A stretch of 64,000 nt of DNA, from assembly GCF_002979655.1 (NCBI RefSeq), contig NZ_PCPG01000016.1, forward strand, positions 23,428 to 87,427, given 5' to 3'. The notes beneath the pieces were generated by a model. It saw only the letters and a list, made by a program, of their open reading frames with translations, ran no database searches and was not told where the DNA came from. This DNA is from Microbacterium sp. MYb45. Lineage in GTDB: Bacteria > Actinomycetota > Actinomycetes > Actinomycetales > Microbacteriaceae. Below, one piece after another: positions 17,890 through 27,361 of the stretch; the first letter of the stretch is position 1; every line of letters starts with the position of its first letter. A program made the translations under genes and the position numbers.

Positions 17890-18698
17890 CCCGTCCGCTC
17901 ATCGTCGCCACTGGCGCCGCGACCCATTCGGGCCTGCGCCGCCCGCTCAACGAGGACTCGTACATGGCGAGCCCGCCACTGTTCCTCGTCGCCGACGGCA
18001 TGGGCGGGCACGAGGCGGGCGAGCGCGCGAGCGCGACCGTCATCGACGAGTTCGCGCGCTACATCGGCCGGGTCGACCTCGAGCTGGAGGATCTGCTCGA
18101 GGCGCTGGCCCGGGCCCGGTCGGCCGTCGAGGCCCTGTCCACCGACGGCAGCGGCCGGGCGGGCACCACTCTGAGCGGCGTCGTCGTCGCCTCGGTCGAG
18201 GGGATGGGCTACTGGCTCACCGTGAACATCGGCGACTCGCGTACCTACCGCCTCGCCGACGGCGAGCTCGAGCAGATCAGCGTCGACCACTCGGTGGTGC
18301 AGGAGCTCATCGAATCGGGCGAGCTCACCGCGGCGGAGGCTGCCACGGATCGTCGCCGCAACATCATCACGCGGGCGATCGGCGCCAGCAGCACCGGCGA
18401 CGCCGACTACTGGCTCTTCCCGGCGGAGCTCGGCGATCGGATGCTCATCTGCTCCGACGGTCTGACCACCGAGGTCTCCGACGAGCGGATCACGCAGATC
18501 CTGGCCGCCGAGCCCGATCCGCAGCGGGCGGCCGACATTCTGGTCGACGAGGCCGTGCAGGCGGGCGGTCGCGACAACATCACCGTGGTCATCGTCGATG
18601 CCGTATCGGTGGCGGCGCGCCGGGGGGCGCTGCTCCAAGCCGACGACGTCGATGCCGACACGCGTCCACGAGAAGCCGCAGCAGGAGGGGTTCGCTGA
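17886..18698 (+). CDS. PP2C-family Ser/Thr protein phosphatase
   Basis: A 270-residue metal-dependent phosphatase of the PrpC/PstP type, lacking any membrane segment. Metal-binding motifs are clear: RRPLNEDSY, VADGMGGHEAGE, ICSDGLTTEVSD and GGRDNITVVIVD. It should oppose the kinase encoded at 20053-21744 and reset the FHA-containing partners. It overlaps the RDD-FHA gene by four bases and the next FHA gene by one base (TGATG). The Arg/Asp-rich 25-residue C-terminal tail is not part of the catalytic fold. Confidence 0.95.
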   Translation: MTRPLIVATGAATHSGLRRPLNEDSYMASPPLFLVADGMGGHEAGERASATVIDEFARYIGRVDLELEDLLEALARARSAVEALSTDGSGRAGTTLSGVVVASVEGMGYWLTVNIGDSRTYRLADGELEQISVDHSVVQELIESGELTAAEAATDRRRNIITRAIGASSTGDADYWLFPAELGDRMLICSDGLTTEVSDERITQILAAEPDPQRAADILVDEAVQAGGRDNITVVIVDAVSVAARRGALLQADDVDADTRPREAAAGGVR

Positions 18699-20056
18699 TG
18701 CAGACGATCTACCGACCGGGACAGTGGTACCTGATCGTGATTCCGGGCGCCCTGGTGGCGCTGCCACCCGACGCGACGGGTGAGACGGTCGCCGCGCTGT
18801 GGGATCGGCTGCCGCGCGAGCGGAGCCTCGCCACGGTCATCGACGTGCTCACGACGCAGGCGGGCGGTTCGTTCGCCGACATGCCGCCGTTCGTCGCGGC
18901 CGTGCTGGAGGGCACCGACGCCAGGGTCGCCGTGCGCGGCTCGCTCGCCGTGCGGGTCACCGGCGCGGACGCCGAGGCGCAGACGTTCTCCGGCGCCGAC
19001 GTCACCACCTGGAGCGAGCGCTTTGTTCCGGGGGTCTCGAAGGTGGAGATCACGGTCGACGAGGGCGGCTCCGGATCCGCGCTCCCCGTGCAGAGCGGCA
19101 TCGTGCTCGCGGCCGCCGTGAGCGCCGACATCGAGCCGGCCGACGCCGAGGCGATCGCGGTCGCCGCGGGCCCGGCGCCCGTGCTCGATCCGGCATCCGC
19201 ACCGGTGGCCGCGCCCTCCGTCGTCGCTGCGCCCCCGCCTCCGGTGGCCGGCACCTCGGTCCCGCTGCCGCCGCCACCCGGGGTCGGGGCCGTGCCCGTG
19301 GTGTCGGTGCCCGCACCCGACGCGGCATCCGATCTGCCCGCCGTGCCCCCGAGCGACGTCGCCGACGAGACACCGGATGCCGACGCCGATGCCGGCGCCG
19401 ATGCCGAAGCCGCGGCAGACGTGGCCGACGCCGACATGATCGAGTCGACGCTGGTGCCGGGGGAGGCGACCTTCGCTCCGCCGGTCGACGAGTTCGACCA
19501 CCTGTGGGGCGCGACCGTGCACACCCCGATCGAGGCCGCCGCGGTCCGCCCGAGCGAGGAGCCGGAGACGCCCGCCGTCGACGCCGGTGCCGCGACCGGC
19601 GATCACGACGGTGCGACGATCTCCGCCGAAGAACTCCGCAGTCTGCGACAGAGCGCGCCCGCGGCACCCGAGGCTCCCACCGAGGTCATCCCGGTGGCCG
19701 CTGCGGCCCCGGCGTCCTCGGGGCGCATCCGGGTGTCGTCGGGGCAGGTGGTGACCCTCGACCGGACGGTCATCATCGGACGCCGACCGCGCTCCACCCG
19801 CGCGAGCGGGGCGAACCTGCCGCATCTGATCGCGGTGGACAGCCCGCAGCAGGACATCTCGCGCAGCCACCTCGAGATCCGGCCGGAGGGCGACACGGTC
19901 GTGGTCATCGACCTGCACACCACGAACGGCTCGACGCTGCTGCGTCCCGGCGCCGACCCCATGCGACTGCACCCCGGTGAGCAGACTCTCGTCCTGTCCG
20001 GGGATGTGGTGGACCTCGGCGACGGGGTGACCGTCGCGTTCGAGGACCTGCCGTGA
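18698..20056 (+). CDS. FHA-domain protein with acidic/proline-rich linker
   Basis: A 452-residue soluble protein in three parts. Residues 1-145 form a globular domain I cannot name (WYLIVIPGALVALPP at the start). Residues about 150-340 are a low-complexity linker rich in Ala, Pro and Asp. Residues about 345-450 are an FHA domain with VIIGRRPR, DISRSHLEI and DLHTTNGSTLL, the expected phosphothreonine-binding residues. It is a second phosphopeptide reader of the locus, placed directly between phosphatase and kinase and coupled to both by overlapping codons. Confidence 0.88.
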   Translation: MQTIYRPGQWYLIVIPGALVALPPDATGETVAALWDRLPRERSLATVIDVLTTQAGGSFADMPPFVAAVLEGTDARVAVRGSLAVRVTGADAEAQTFSGADVTTWSERFVPGVSKVEITVDEGGSGSALPVQSGIVLAAAVSADIEPADAEAIAVAAGPAPVLDPASAPVAAPSVVAAPPPPVAGTSVPLPPPPGVGAVPVVSVPAPDAASDLPAVPPSDVADETPDADADAGADAEAAADVADADMIESTLVPGEATFAPPVDEFDHLWGATVHTPIEAAAVRPSEEPETPAVDAGAATGDHDGATISAEELRSLRQSAPAAPEAPTEVIPVAAAAPASSGRIRVSSGQVVTLDRTVIIGRRPRSTRASGANLPHLIAVDSPQQDISRSHLEIRPEGDTVVVIDLHTTNGSTLLRPGADPMRLHPGEQTLVLSGDVVDLGDGVTVAFEDLP

Positions 20057-21744
20057 ACCGACGCCCCTCGCCGCCGCCCTCGCTGCCCGGCTTCACCTAT
20101 GTGGAGCCGCTGGGCACGGGTGGGTTCGCCGACGTGTTCCTGTACGAGCAGGAGATGCCGCGACGTCGCGTCGCGGTGAAGGTGCTGCTCGCCGACCGCA
20201 TCTCCAGCGGTGCGGCGCAGGAGTTCGCCGACGAGGCGAACGTCATGGCGATGCTGTCGACGCATCCGGCGATCGTCACGATCTACCAGGCGGGCGTCGC
20301 CGGCGACGGTCGTCCGTACCTGGTGATGGAGTACTGCCCGCGGCCGAACCTCCAGATCCGCTCCCGCAAGGAGCCGTTCTCGGTGGCGGAGGCCCTGCGC
20401 GTCGGCATCCAGGTGGCCGGAGCGGTGGAGACCGCCCACCGTGCCGGGGTGCTGCACCGCGACATCAAGCCGGCGAACATCCTCGTCACCGAGTACAACC
20501 GTCCGGCGCTGACCGACTTCGGGATCGCGTCGACGACCGGTGCGACGGGCGAGTCCTCCGGGATGTCGATCCCGTGGTCGCCGCCGGAGTCGTTCGCCGA
20601 GCCGCCGCAGAGCGGTCCGCGCACCGACGTCTGGGCGCTCGGTGCCACGCTGTACACGCTGCTGGCCGGACGCTCGCCGTTCGAGCGGCCGGGCGAGCGC
20701 AACTCCAGCGCCGACCTGATCGAGCGCATCGAACGCGCCGCCCTGCCGAACCTGGCCCGCCCCGATTCGCCCGACAGCCTGCAGCGCCTCCTCGACCGTT
20801 CGATGGCGAAGAACCCCGACGACCGCTTCCCGAGCGCCGTCGCCTTCGCCCGCGCGCTGCAGAAGGTGCAGATCGAGCTCTCGCACTCGGTGACGCCGAT
20901 CGACATCGTCGACGATCACCCGCCGGCGGAGGACCTGGAGGACGACGGCGACGGCCTCACCCGCGTGCGGGAGATCGTCAGCATCGACCCGGGGATGCAG
21001 AGCGCGACCCGGCCGTCGGCGATGACGCAGCCGAAGGGGCCGTCGGTCGTCGTGCCCGACGCTCCGCGCTTCGAGATGCCGCCGCGTCCCGAACCGGCCG
21101 TCGAGCAGACGCAGCGTCGCCGGGATGTGGAGGCGTCCGTCCCGGGCGCGACTCCGTCTCCCGCCGCCCCGGTGGTGCCCGATCGCGATGACCGCACCAT
21201 CGTGCGGCCGCCGCAGGTCGTGCAGCCGCAGGCGCCGGTCGCGGCGCCCCGGATCGAGCCGGCGGCGCCCGCCGCATCGGCCGCCGCGCCCGCCCCGGTC
21301 GCCGAGGCGGCCGACCACCCGCAGCGCAGCCGCAGGGGACTGTGGATCACTCTGGCTGCCGTGGCGGTCGTCGTCGTGGTCGTCGGCGGGATCTTCGGCC
21401 TGAACGCCCTGGTCGCGAACCTCGGCACCGAGCCGCAGCCCGAGGCCACCGCGCAGGAGGTCGACCCGCAGGACCCGGTCTCCGATGCGGTGCCCAAGGT
21501 CACCGAGCTCACCGGCACACGGCAGGGCGACCAGGTGACCTTCACGTGGACGAACCCCGATCCGGTCGAGGACGACAGCTTCATCTGGTCCGAGACGGGT
21601 GGTGCGGCAGACGGCGCCGTCCGGCAGGCGCCCGACGAGACGGTCACGTTCACCCCCGCGTCGTCGGGCGAGGTGTGCATCGAGGTGATGCTGCGTCGCG
21701 GCGACGGGCGTGCTTCCGAACCCGTCACGGGGTGCGTCGGATGA
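20053..21744 (+). CDS. Membrane-anchored Ser/Thr protein kinase
   Basis: A 563-residue Hanks-type kinase. The glycine loop is LGTGGFADVFL, the ATP-binding lysine is in VAVKVLL, the catalytic loop is HRDIKPANILV, and the metal-binding DFG is in TDFGIAS. The catalytic domain spans about residues 12-275. A Pro/Ala-rich juxtamembrane linker leads to one membrane helix (about 433-453) and an extracytoplasmic domain of about 110 residues resembling an FN3 fold. There are no PASTA repeats, so it is not a classical PknB. The start is GTG, overlapping the FHA gene. It is the counterpart of the kinase in the Bifidobacterium PFNA-type cluster. Confidence 0.93.
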   Translation: MNRRPSPPPSLPGFTYVEPLGTGGFADVFLYEQEMPRRRVAVKVLLADRISSGAAQEFADEANVMAMLSTHPAIVTIYQAGVAGDGRPYLVMEYCPRPNLQIRSRKEPFSVAEALRVGIQVAGAVETAHRAGVLHRDIKPANILVTEYNRPALTDFGIASTTGATGESSGMSIPWSPPESFAEPPQSGPRTDVWALGATLYTLLAGRSPFERPGERNSSADLIERIERAALPNLARPDSPDSLQRLLDRSMAKNPDDRFPSAVAFARALQKVQIELSHSVTPIDIVDDHPPAEDLEDDGDGLTRVREIVSIDPGMQSATRPSAMTQPKGPSVVVPDAPRFEMPPRPEPAVEQTQRRRDVEASVPGATPSPAAPVVPDRDDRTIVRPPQVVQPQAPVAAPRIEPAAPAASAAAPAPVAEAADHPQRSRRGLWITLAAVAVVVVVVGGIFGLNALVANLGTEPQPEATAQEVDPQDPVSDAVPKVTELTGTRQGDQVTFTWTNPDPVEDDSFIWSETGGAADGAVRQAPDETVTFTPASSGEVCIEVMLRRGDGRASEPVTGCVG

Positions 21745-22466
21745 CCGCGCCCGCGGCAGTCACCGTCGAGTTCGCGGGGGAGTACTTCCCGATCGAACCG
21801 GGGAGCCGCTTCATCGTCGGGCGCGAGGGAGACCTCGAACTCGACGACAACCTCTTCCTGCACCGCCACTTCCTCGAGATCAGCGACGGCGAGGGGCTCT
21901 GGTGGCTCGCGAACGTCGGCACGCGCCTCACCGCGACCGTGACCGATTCGGCGGGCGGTGTGCAGGCGTGGCTCGCCCCCGGTGCGCGGCTGCCCCTGGT
22001 GTTCGAGACCACGACGATCGTGTTCAGCGCCGGTCCCACCACGTACGAGCTGGTGCTGCACGCCGCCGAGCCGACGTTCCGCGCCACCAAGCGCGAGCAC
22101 GACGACGGGGGCGCCTCGACCATCGGCGACGTTCCCCTCACGCAGAGTCAGAAGCTGCTGATCCTCGCGCTGGCCGAACCGCAGCTTCGTCGCGACGGCA
22201 CCGGCATGAGCGAGATCCCTTCATCGGCGGCCGCCGCCGAGCGTCTGGGCTGGACGGTCACGCGCTTCAACCGCAAACTCGACAACGTGTGCGACAAGTT
22301 CGACCGCATCGGCGTGCCGGGTATGCGGGGAGGTCAGCGCAGCTTCGCGACCAACCGCCGCGCGCGACTGGTCGAGCACGTCATCGCCTCACGGCTGGTG
22401 AGCAAAGACGACCTCCCGCTGCTGGATGCCCCGCAGCCGAGTGAGGCAGAGGGAGAGAACGAGTGA
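21741..22466 (+). CDS. FHA-like domain fused to a helical, DNA-binding-like domain
   Basis: A 241-residue soluble protein. The first 110 residues are FHA-like, with FIVGREGDLELDDNLFLHRH, although the usual SRxH and N-G signatures are partly replaced. Residues about 130-225 are helical and include QSQKLLILALAEPQLRRDG, a loop, then AAAERLGWTVTRFNRKLDN, which looks like a helix-turn-helix, followed by GGQRSFATNRRARL as a possible wing. It may therefore be a transcription factor and a candidate for recognising the palindromes of this locus. That is inference; it could equally be a protein-protein adaptor. It lies between kinase and secretion ATPase, coupled to both by overlaps. Confidence 0.75.
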   Translation: MTAPAAVTVEFAGEYFPIEPGSRFIVGREGDLELDDNLFLHRHFLEISDGEGLWWLANVGTRLTATVTDSAGGVQAWLAPGARLPLVFETTTIVFSAGPTTYELVLHAAEPTFRATKREHDDGGASTIGDVPLTQSQKLLILALAEPQLRRDGTGMSEIPSSAAAAERLGWTVTRFNRKLDNVCDKFDRIGVPGMRGGQRSFATNRRARLVEHVIASRLVSKDDLPLLDAPQPSEAEGENE

Positions 22467-25400
22467 AGGTACGGCTGACCCTGCTCCGTCAGGGCGCGGC
22501 ATCCAGCGACATCGAGGTCACCGCTGAGAACACGGCGACGATCGGCGAGATCGCCGCGATGATCGTCCGGGCGGACCCGCTCGGATCCTTCGCCACCGCC
22601 GATCCGACCGCGGTGACGCTGGAGGCGTACAGCTCGGTGGTCGCCGGCTCGGGTGACCTGCTCGCGCCGGAGTCGACCTTCGCGCACGTCGGTCTCGCGC
22701 ACGGAGCGACCGTCCGGGTGGTGCCCGCCACGTATCAGCAGCGCCCGGTGATCGGTCGCATGGAGGTCGGCACGGGGCCGGGAGCGCGATCGATCGCGCT
22801 CACCCGCGGCACGATCGTGCTCGGCCGAGACGACACCTGTGATGTCGTGATCGACGATCCGCTGGTGTCCAAGCGCCATGCGCGGCTTGAGATCGGCGAT
22901 CGCGTCGAGATGATCGACCTGAACTCCGCGAACGGCATCCTGATCGACGGGGCCTCTGTCGTGCGTCTGGTCGCCGCAGAGGGGGAGCTCGCCGTCGTGA
23001 TCGGCGACACCCCGATCACGGTCAAGGTCGAGCCCGATGCCGCAGCGCCCTCGCCGGCCGTCGCCTCGATCCGCCAGGTCGAGTTCGTGCGATCGCCGCG
23101 CGTCGAGGAGCGCTACCTCGGCGAGGAGCTCGACGGCACGGATCTGCCCGTCCCCGCCCGCAAGCAGCCGTTCCCGATGCTCGCGCTCGTCGCCCCGGTG
23201 CTCATGGGCGGCGCGATGTTCGCCTTCACCCAGAGCCCCATGTCGCTGATGTTCGTGGCCCTGTCGCCGCTGCTCATGATCGGCACCTGGGTCACGACCA
23301 GGAACCAGAACAAGCAGGAGCTCGAAGAGGACAAGAAGCGGTTCGAGGAACAGCTGGAGCGTCTGGACGCCCGCCTGCAGAGCGAGCGCGAACGCGAGAT
23401 CGACGTGCGACGGCGCGAGGTTCCGCTGCTGCGCGAGGTCAGCGACGCCGCGCTCGCGGCCGGACCCACCATCTGGACGCGTCGAGCCGAGCACTGGTCG
23501 TTCCTGCACGTGCGACTCGGTATCGGCGACACCGGCTCCCGCAGCTCCGTGAAGGATTCCAACGGCCGGGATCGTGCGATCCCCGAGTACGTGGAGAAGC
23601 TCGACGCGGTGATCGATTCCACCAGGATCGTGCCGCAGGTGCCGATCCTGGAAGACCTCAAAGACGTCGGCGCGCTCGGCATCGCCGGCCTCGGCGGTCG
23701 TTCCACGGGATACGCCCGAGCGCTCCTCGCCCAGATCACCGGCCTGCACGCGCCCGGTGACGTCGGCGTCGTGGGCCTGTGGGGCCCGCGCTGGGGTGCG
23801 CAGCTCGCCGACGCGAAGTGGCTGCCGCACGCCTGGTCGGCGCAGGCCGCGCTCGGTGTGCAGCCGATCGGCGACGGTCCGTCGTCGGCGGGGCAGATCG
23901 TCGCCCGTCTCGAAGAGCTGATCGACACGCGCTCCAGCCGTGGCGGTGAAGCCGTCGAGCTCGGTGCACTCCAGGCCGAGAAGGCCGCGACGAACAGCGG
24001 CTCGAAGGTCGGCGAGGATTCCTCGCGCAACCGGAACGACTCGGTGCCGAAGCCGGCGATCGTGGTGCTGATCGCGCCGGATGCGCCGATCGACCGCGGC
24101 CGCCTCATCCAGCTCTCCGAGCGCGCCGCCATGCGCGGGATCTTCCCGGTGTGGCTCACCGAGGATGCGGCCGCACTCCCGGCATCCTGCCGCACGTTCG
24201 TGGAGCTCGGTCAGACCGACAGTGCGCACTTCGTGCGACTCGGTGAGACGGTGGACAACCTCTCCGTCGACGAGCTCACGCGCGAGCAGTTCGCCGTCTT
24301 CGCCCGCGCCCTGGCCCGCCTGACCGACGCCGGCGAGGTGGCCCTCGACCGCAGCGACGTGCCGCGGACCATCTCGATGCTGCACCTCCTCGGGCGCGAC
24401 ATGGCCACCCAGCCCGAGAGCGTCGTCGACCGCTGGACCCAGAACGACTCGCTCCATTCCCGGCGCAAGTCGGGTTCGGCGCGGCGCTACCAGCCGAAGC
24501 TGCGCGCCCTGGTCGGCGCCGGCGCAGAGGGTGCGTTGCAGCTCGATCTGCGCCAGCAGGGACCGCACGCCCTGGTGGGTGGGACGACGGGCTCCGGCAA
24601 GAGCGAGTTCCTGCAGGCATGGGTGCTCGGCATGGCGACCGAGTACAGCCCGGAGCGCCTGACGTTCCTGTTCGTCGACTATAAGGGCGGCTCGGCGTTC
24701 GCCGACTGCACGAGCCTGCCGCACTGCGTCGGCATCGTGACCGACCTGAACGAGCACCTCGTGCGCCGCGTGCTGGTGAGCCTCCGGGCTGAGCTGCACT
24801 ACCGCGAGCACCTGTTCAACCGCAAGAAGGCCAAGGACATCCTCGAGCTCGAGCGCGCCGGCGACCCTCAGGCCCCGCCCGCGCTGGTGCTGGTGATCGA
24901 CGAGTTCGCCGCTCTCGCCAAGGAGGTCCCGGAGTTCGTCGACGGCGTGATCGACATCGCGCAGCGCGGTCGTTCGCTGGGCATCCACCTGATCATGGCC
25001 ACGCAGCGTCCGGCCGGTGTCATCAAGGACAACCTGCGCGCGAACACGAACCTCCGTGTCGCCCTGCGCATGGCGGATGAGACCGACAGCAACGACGTGA
25101 TCGGCACGAAGGACGCCTCGCTGTTCGACCCGGGCACACCGGGTCGAGGCATCGCGAAGACCGGCCCCGGCCGCATGACCCTGTTCCAGTCGGCGTACGC
25201 CGGTGGCTGGAGCCTCGGCGAGAGCGACGGCGTCGATGTGGCGATCGCCGCATTCGGCACCACCGACCAGGGGCCGTGGGAGCTGCCCATCGACGAGAAC
25301 GCGGTCGTGGTCGATGAGGACCTCGGTCCGAACGATCAGCAGCGGCTCGTCAGCACCATGGTGCTCGCCGCTCAGGCGGCCCAGGTCGAGAAGCCGCGTC

Positions 25401-26938
25401 GGCCGTGGCTCGACGAGCTGGCGCCCACGTTCGACCAGCTCAAGCTGCCGCAGCGCACCGACGCTGCCCTGCTGCTCGGCGTCGTCGACCAGCCGGAGCG
25501 CCAGGAGCAGGTGCCGTTCCATTTCCTGCCCGACACCGAGGGCCACATGGTGATCTACGGCACCAGCGGCGCCGGTAAGAGCGCCGCGCTGCGCACCCTC
25601 GCGGTGTCGGCCGGCATCACGCCGCGCGGCGGCCCCGTGCACGTGTACGGGCTCGACTTCGGCTCCGGCGCGCTGCGGATGCTGGAGCCGCTGCCGCACG
25701 TGGGCTCGGTCATCTCGGGCGACGACGCCGAGCGTGTGGCCCGGCTGTTCGCGACGCTGCGCAGCGAGCTCGATCGTCGTGGTGACGCCTACTCCGCGGT
25801 GGGCGCGGCGACCCTGACCGAGTACCGCGCGCTGTCCGGCAAGTCCGACGAGCCGCGCATCGTGGTGCTCATCGACGGCTTCGCGGCGTTCCGCAACGAC
25901 TACGAGGCCGTGATCGGTCGCTCCGACACCTACAACGCCCTGCAGGAGGTGCTCTCCGACGGACGAGCGGTCGGCATCCATGTGGTGCTGTCGGCCGACC
26001 GGTTCCAGAGTATCCCGAGCGCGCTGAACGCGATGATCCAGCGCCGCGTGGTGCTGCGCATGTCCGACACCGACGCGTACAACATCCTCAACGTCCCCAA
26101 GGACGTGCTGAACCCGGAGTCGGTGCCCGGACGCGCGATCGTCGGCGAGAACGAGGCGCAGATCGCGATCGTCGGGGGCACGCGCAGCATGAAGGAGCAG
26201 TCCCTCGCGATCGAGCGGATGGCGGCATCCATGTCGCGCCGTGGTGTGCCGGATGCTCCGCCGGTGCGGGCGCTCCCGCTGAGCTACCGCATCGACGAGG
26301 TCCCCGCTCTCCTCGGCGACCAGCTCGTGGTCGGGCTCTCGGACGCCGATCTCGGCCCGTTCGGGATCGAGCCGACCGGCACGTTCGTGATCGCCGGCCC
26401 TCCCGCGAGCGGGAAGAGCAATGCGCTCGCGGCGATCATCCAGCAGATGCTGCGGGCACGGCCGGGCACGCCCACGCTGTACCTCGGGTCGTCGCGCTCG
26501 CCGGTGAAGAACGCGGTGGCGTGGACGGCTTCGGCGGCCGACGGCATCAGCGGCACGGCGGCCGTCGCCGAGATCGTCGAGAAGGCCGAAGCCGGTCTCA
26601 AGCCGGTCGTGGCCGTCGAGGGCGTGGCGGAGTTCGCGTCTTCGCTGCTGGAGATGCCGCTGTCCGACCTGGTCAAGCGGGCCGGTCGCGGCGAGCTGCT
26701 GCTGCTGTTCACGGGCGACACGAGCGAGTGGACGAGCAACTTCGGTCTGCTCGGCGAGATCAAGCAGTCGCGCCGCGGCGTGGTGCTCCAGCCCGAGACG
26801 ATCGACGGCGAGCTCGTGCTCAAGGCGCCGCTGCCGCGGATCGGTCGGGGCGAGTTCCCGGTGGGTCGCGCGGTGCTCGCGCAGCGCGGAAAGGTGGTGC
26901 GTGTGCAGTTCCCGCTCGTCATCCCCGAGACCGTCTGA
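22463..26938 (+). CDS. EssC/EccC-like type VII secretion FtsK/SpoIIIE ATPase with FHA domain
   Basis: A 1491-residue membrane ATPase, expected to power export of WXG100-type substrates. Residues 1-95 look like a ubiquitin-like YukD/Ubl fold. Residues about 100-190 form an FHA domain (IVLGRDDTCDVVIDD, SKRHARLE, NSANGILID). Two membrane helices lie at about 240-285, followed by a coiled coil. Three FtsK-type ATPase domains follow: Walker A GGTTGSGKSEF near 706 with Walker B VLVIDEFAAL, GTSGAGKSAAL near 1032 with degenerate VVLIDGFAAF, and AGPPASGKSNAL near 1310. N-terminal FHA domains are a feature of Firmicute-type EssC. The GTG start overlaps the preceding stop. The operon appears to end here, because the next gene has its own promoter. 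Confidence 0.93.
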   Translation: MKVRLTLLRQGAASSDIEVTAENTATIGEIAAMIVRADPLGSFATADPTAVTLEAYSSVVAGSGDLLAPESTFAHVGLAHGATVRVVPATYQQRPVIGRMEVGTGPGARSIALTRGTIVLGRDDTCDVVIDDPLVSKRHARLEIGDRVEMIDLNSANGILIDGASVVRLVAAEGELAVVIGDTPITVKVEPDAAAPSPAVASIRQVEFVRSPRVEERYLGEELDGTDLPVPARKQPFPMLALVAPVLMGGAMFAFTQSPMSLMFVALSPLLMIGTWVTTRNQNKQELEEDKKRFEEQLERLDARLQSEREREIDVRRREVPLLREVSDAALAAGPTIWTRRAEHWSFLHVRLGIGDTGSRSSVKDSNGRDRAIPEYVEKLDAVIDSTRIVPQVPILEDLKDVGALGIAGLGGRSTGYARALLAQITGLHAPGDVGVVGLWGPRWGAQLADAKWLPHAWSAQAALGVQPIGDGPSSAGQIVARLEELIDTRSSRGGEAVELGALQAEKAATNSGSKVGEDSSRNRNDSVPKPAIVVLIAPDAPIDRGRLIQLSERAAMRGIFPVWLTEDAAALPASCRTFVELGQTDSAHFVRLGETVDNLSVDELTREQFAVFARALARLTDAGEVALDRSDVPRTISMLHLLGRDMATQPESVVDRWTQNDSLHSRRKSGSARRYQPKLRALVGAGAEGALQLDLRQQGPHALVGGTTGSGKSEFLQAWVLGMATEYSPERLTFLFVDYKGGSAFADCTSLPHCVGIVTDLNEHLVRRVLVSLRAELHYREHLFNRKKAKDILELERAGDPQAPPALVLVIDEFAALAKEVPEFVDGVIDIAQRGRSLGIHLIMATQRPAGVIKDNLRANTNLRVALRMADETDSNDVIGTKDASLFDPGTPGRGIAKTGPGRMTLFQSAYAGGWSLGESDGVDVAIAAFGTTDQGPWELPIDENAVVVDEDLGPNDQQRLVSTMVLAAQAAQVEKPRRPWLDELAPTFDQLKLPQRTDAALLLGVVDQPERQEQVPFHFLPDTEGHMVIYGTSGAGKSAALRTLAVSAGITPRGGPVHVYGLDFGSGALRMLEPLPHVGSVISGDDAERVARLFATLRSELDRRGDAYSAVGAATLTEYRALSGKSDEPRIVVLIDGFAAFRNDYEAVIGRSDTYNALQEVLSDGRAVGIHVVLSADRFQSIPSALNAMIQRRVVLRMSDTDAYNILNVPKDVLNPESVPGRAIVGENEAQIAIVGGTRSMKEQSLAIERMAASMSRRGVPDAPPVRALPLSYRIDEVPALLGDQLVVGLSDADLGPFGIEPTGTFVIAGPPASGKSNALAAIIQQMLRARPGTPTLYLGSSRSPVKNAVAWTASAADGISGTAAVAEIVEKAEAGLKPVVAVEGVAEFASSLLEMPLSDLVKRAGRGELLLLFTGDTSEWTSNFGLLGEIKQSRRGVVLQPETIDGELVLKAPLPRIGRGEFPVGRAVLAQRGKVVRVQFPLVIPETV

Positions 26939-26956
26939 GCGCACATCCGAGACCCG

Positions 26957-27002
26957 ATGGGGACTTCTCCCCATTTGCAGACCAGAACCGCTTCGTTAGT
27001 CT
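26957..27002 (+). promoter_or_regulatory. Palindromic operator plus -10 box, promoter P2 of WXG100 gene
   Basis: Bases 26957-26974 read ATGGGGACTTCTCCCCAT, a perfect inverted repeat ATGGGG-N6-CCCCAT. After 22 bases comes TAGTCT (26997-27002), the presumed -10 box. The predicted start point is near 27009, giving a leader of about 45 bases. This is the most symmetric of three copies of the element. Having its own promoter would let the small secreted protein be made in excess over the large machinery encoded upstream. Confidence 0.72.
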
Positions 27003-27053
27003 CGAAGCACAAGAACTCTCCGGCACCCGCCGGGGCGACCGGAAGGTAACACC

Positions 27054-27350
27054 ATGACGAACCTCAAAGTCAGCTACGCCGACATGAAGGATGCTGCTGG
27101 CCGTCTCCGCACGGGCCAGCAGGACATCGAAACGCAGCTGAAGAACCTCCGCGCATACGTCTCGCAGCTCGTCTCGGGCGGCTTCGTGACCACGTCCGCC
27201 TCTGGTGCGTTCGACGCGTCCTACGCGCAGTTCAACCAGGGCGCGACCGCGACCATCGCCGGTATCGAGGGCATGGCTCGCTTCCTCGACGTCGCAGCCC
27301 AGTCGCTGCAGTCGACCGACGAGCAGCTGGCCGCGCAGATCCGCCAGTAA
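27054..27350 (+). CDS. WXG100-family protein (ESAT-6-like) lacking the W-x-G turn
   Basis: A 98-residue, wholly helical protein with the helix-turn-helix layout of WXG100 type VII substrates. The first helix runs to about residue 40, the turn is SGGFVTTSASGAF, and the second helix runs to the C-terminus. The turn has no tryptophan: SGGF stands where W-x-G is expected. It begins after a good ribosome site (GGAAGG) and directly follows the EssC-like ATPase, the classic position for an exported substrate. I see no Y-x-x-x-D/E export signal in its tail, so it may travel with a partner, perhaps one of the next two proteins. Confidence 0.88.
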   Translation: MTNLKVSYADMKDAAGRLRTGQQDIETQLKNLRAYVSQLVSGGFVTTSASGAFDASYAQFNQGATATIAGIEGMARFLDVAAQSLQSTDEQLAAQIRQ

Positions 27351-27361
27351 TCGCCGCACAC

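Noticed and set aside
22334..26974. A 1546-codon minus-strand frame opposite the EssC-like ATPase gene
   Set aside because: It is again a GC-bias shadow with no recognisable domain, whereas the plus-strand frame contains FHA and three ATPase signatures.
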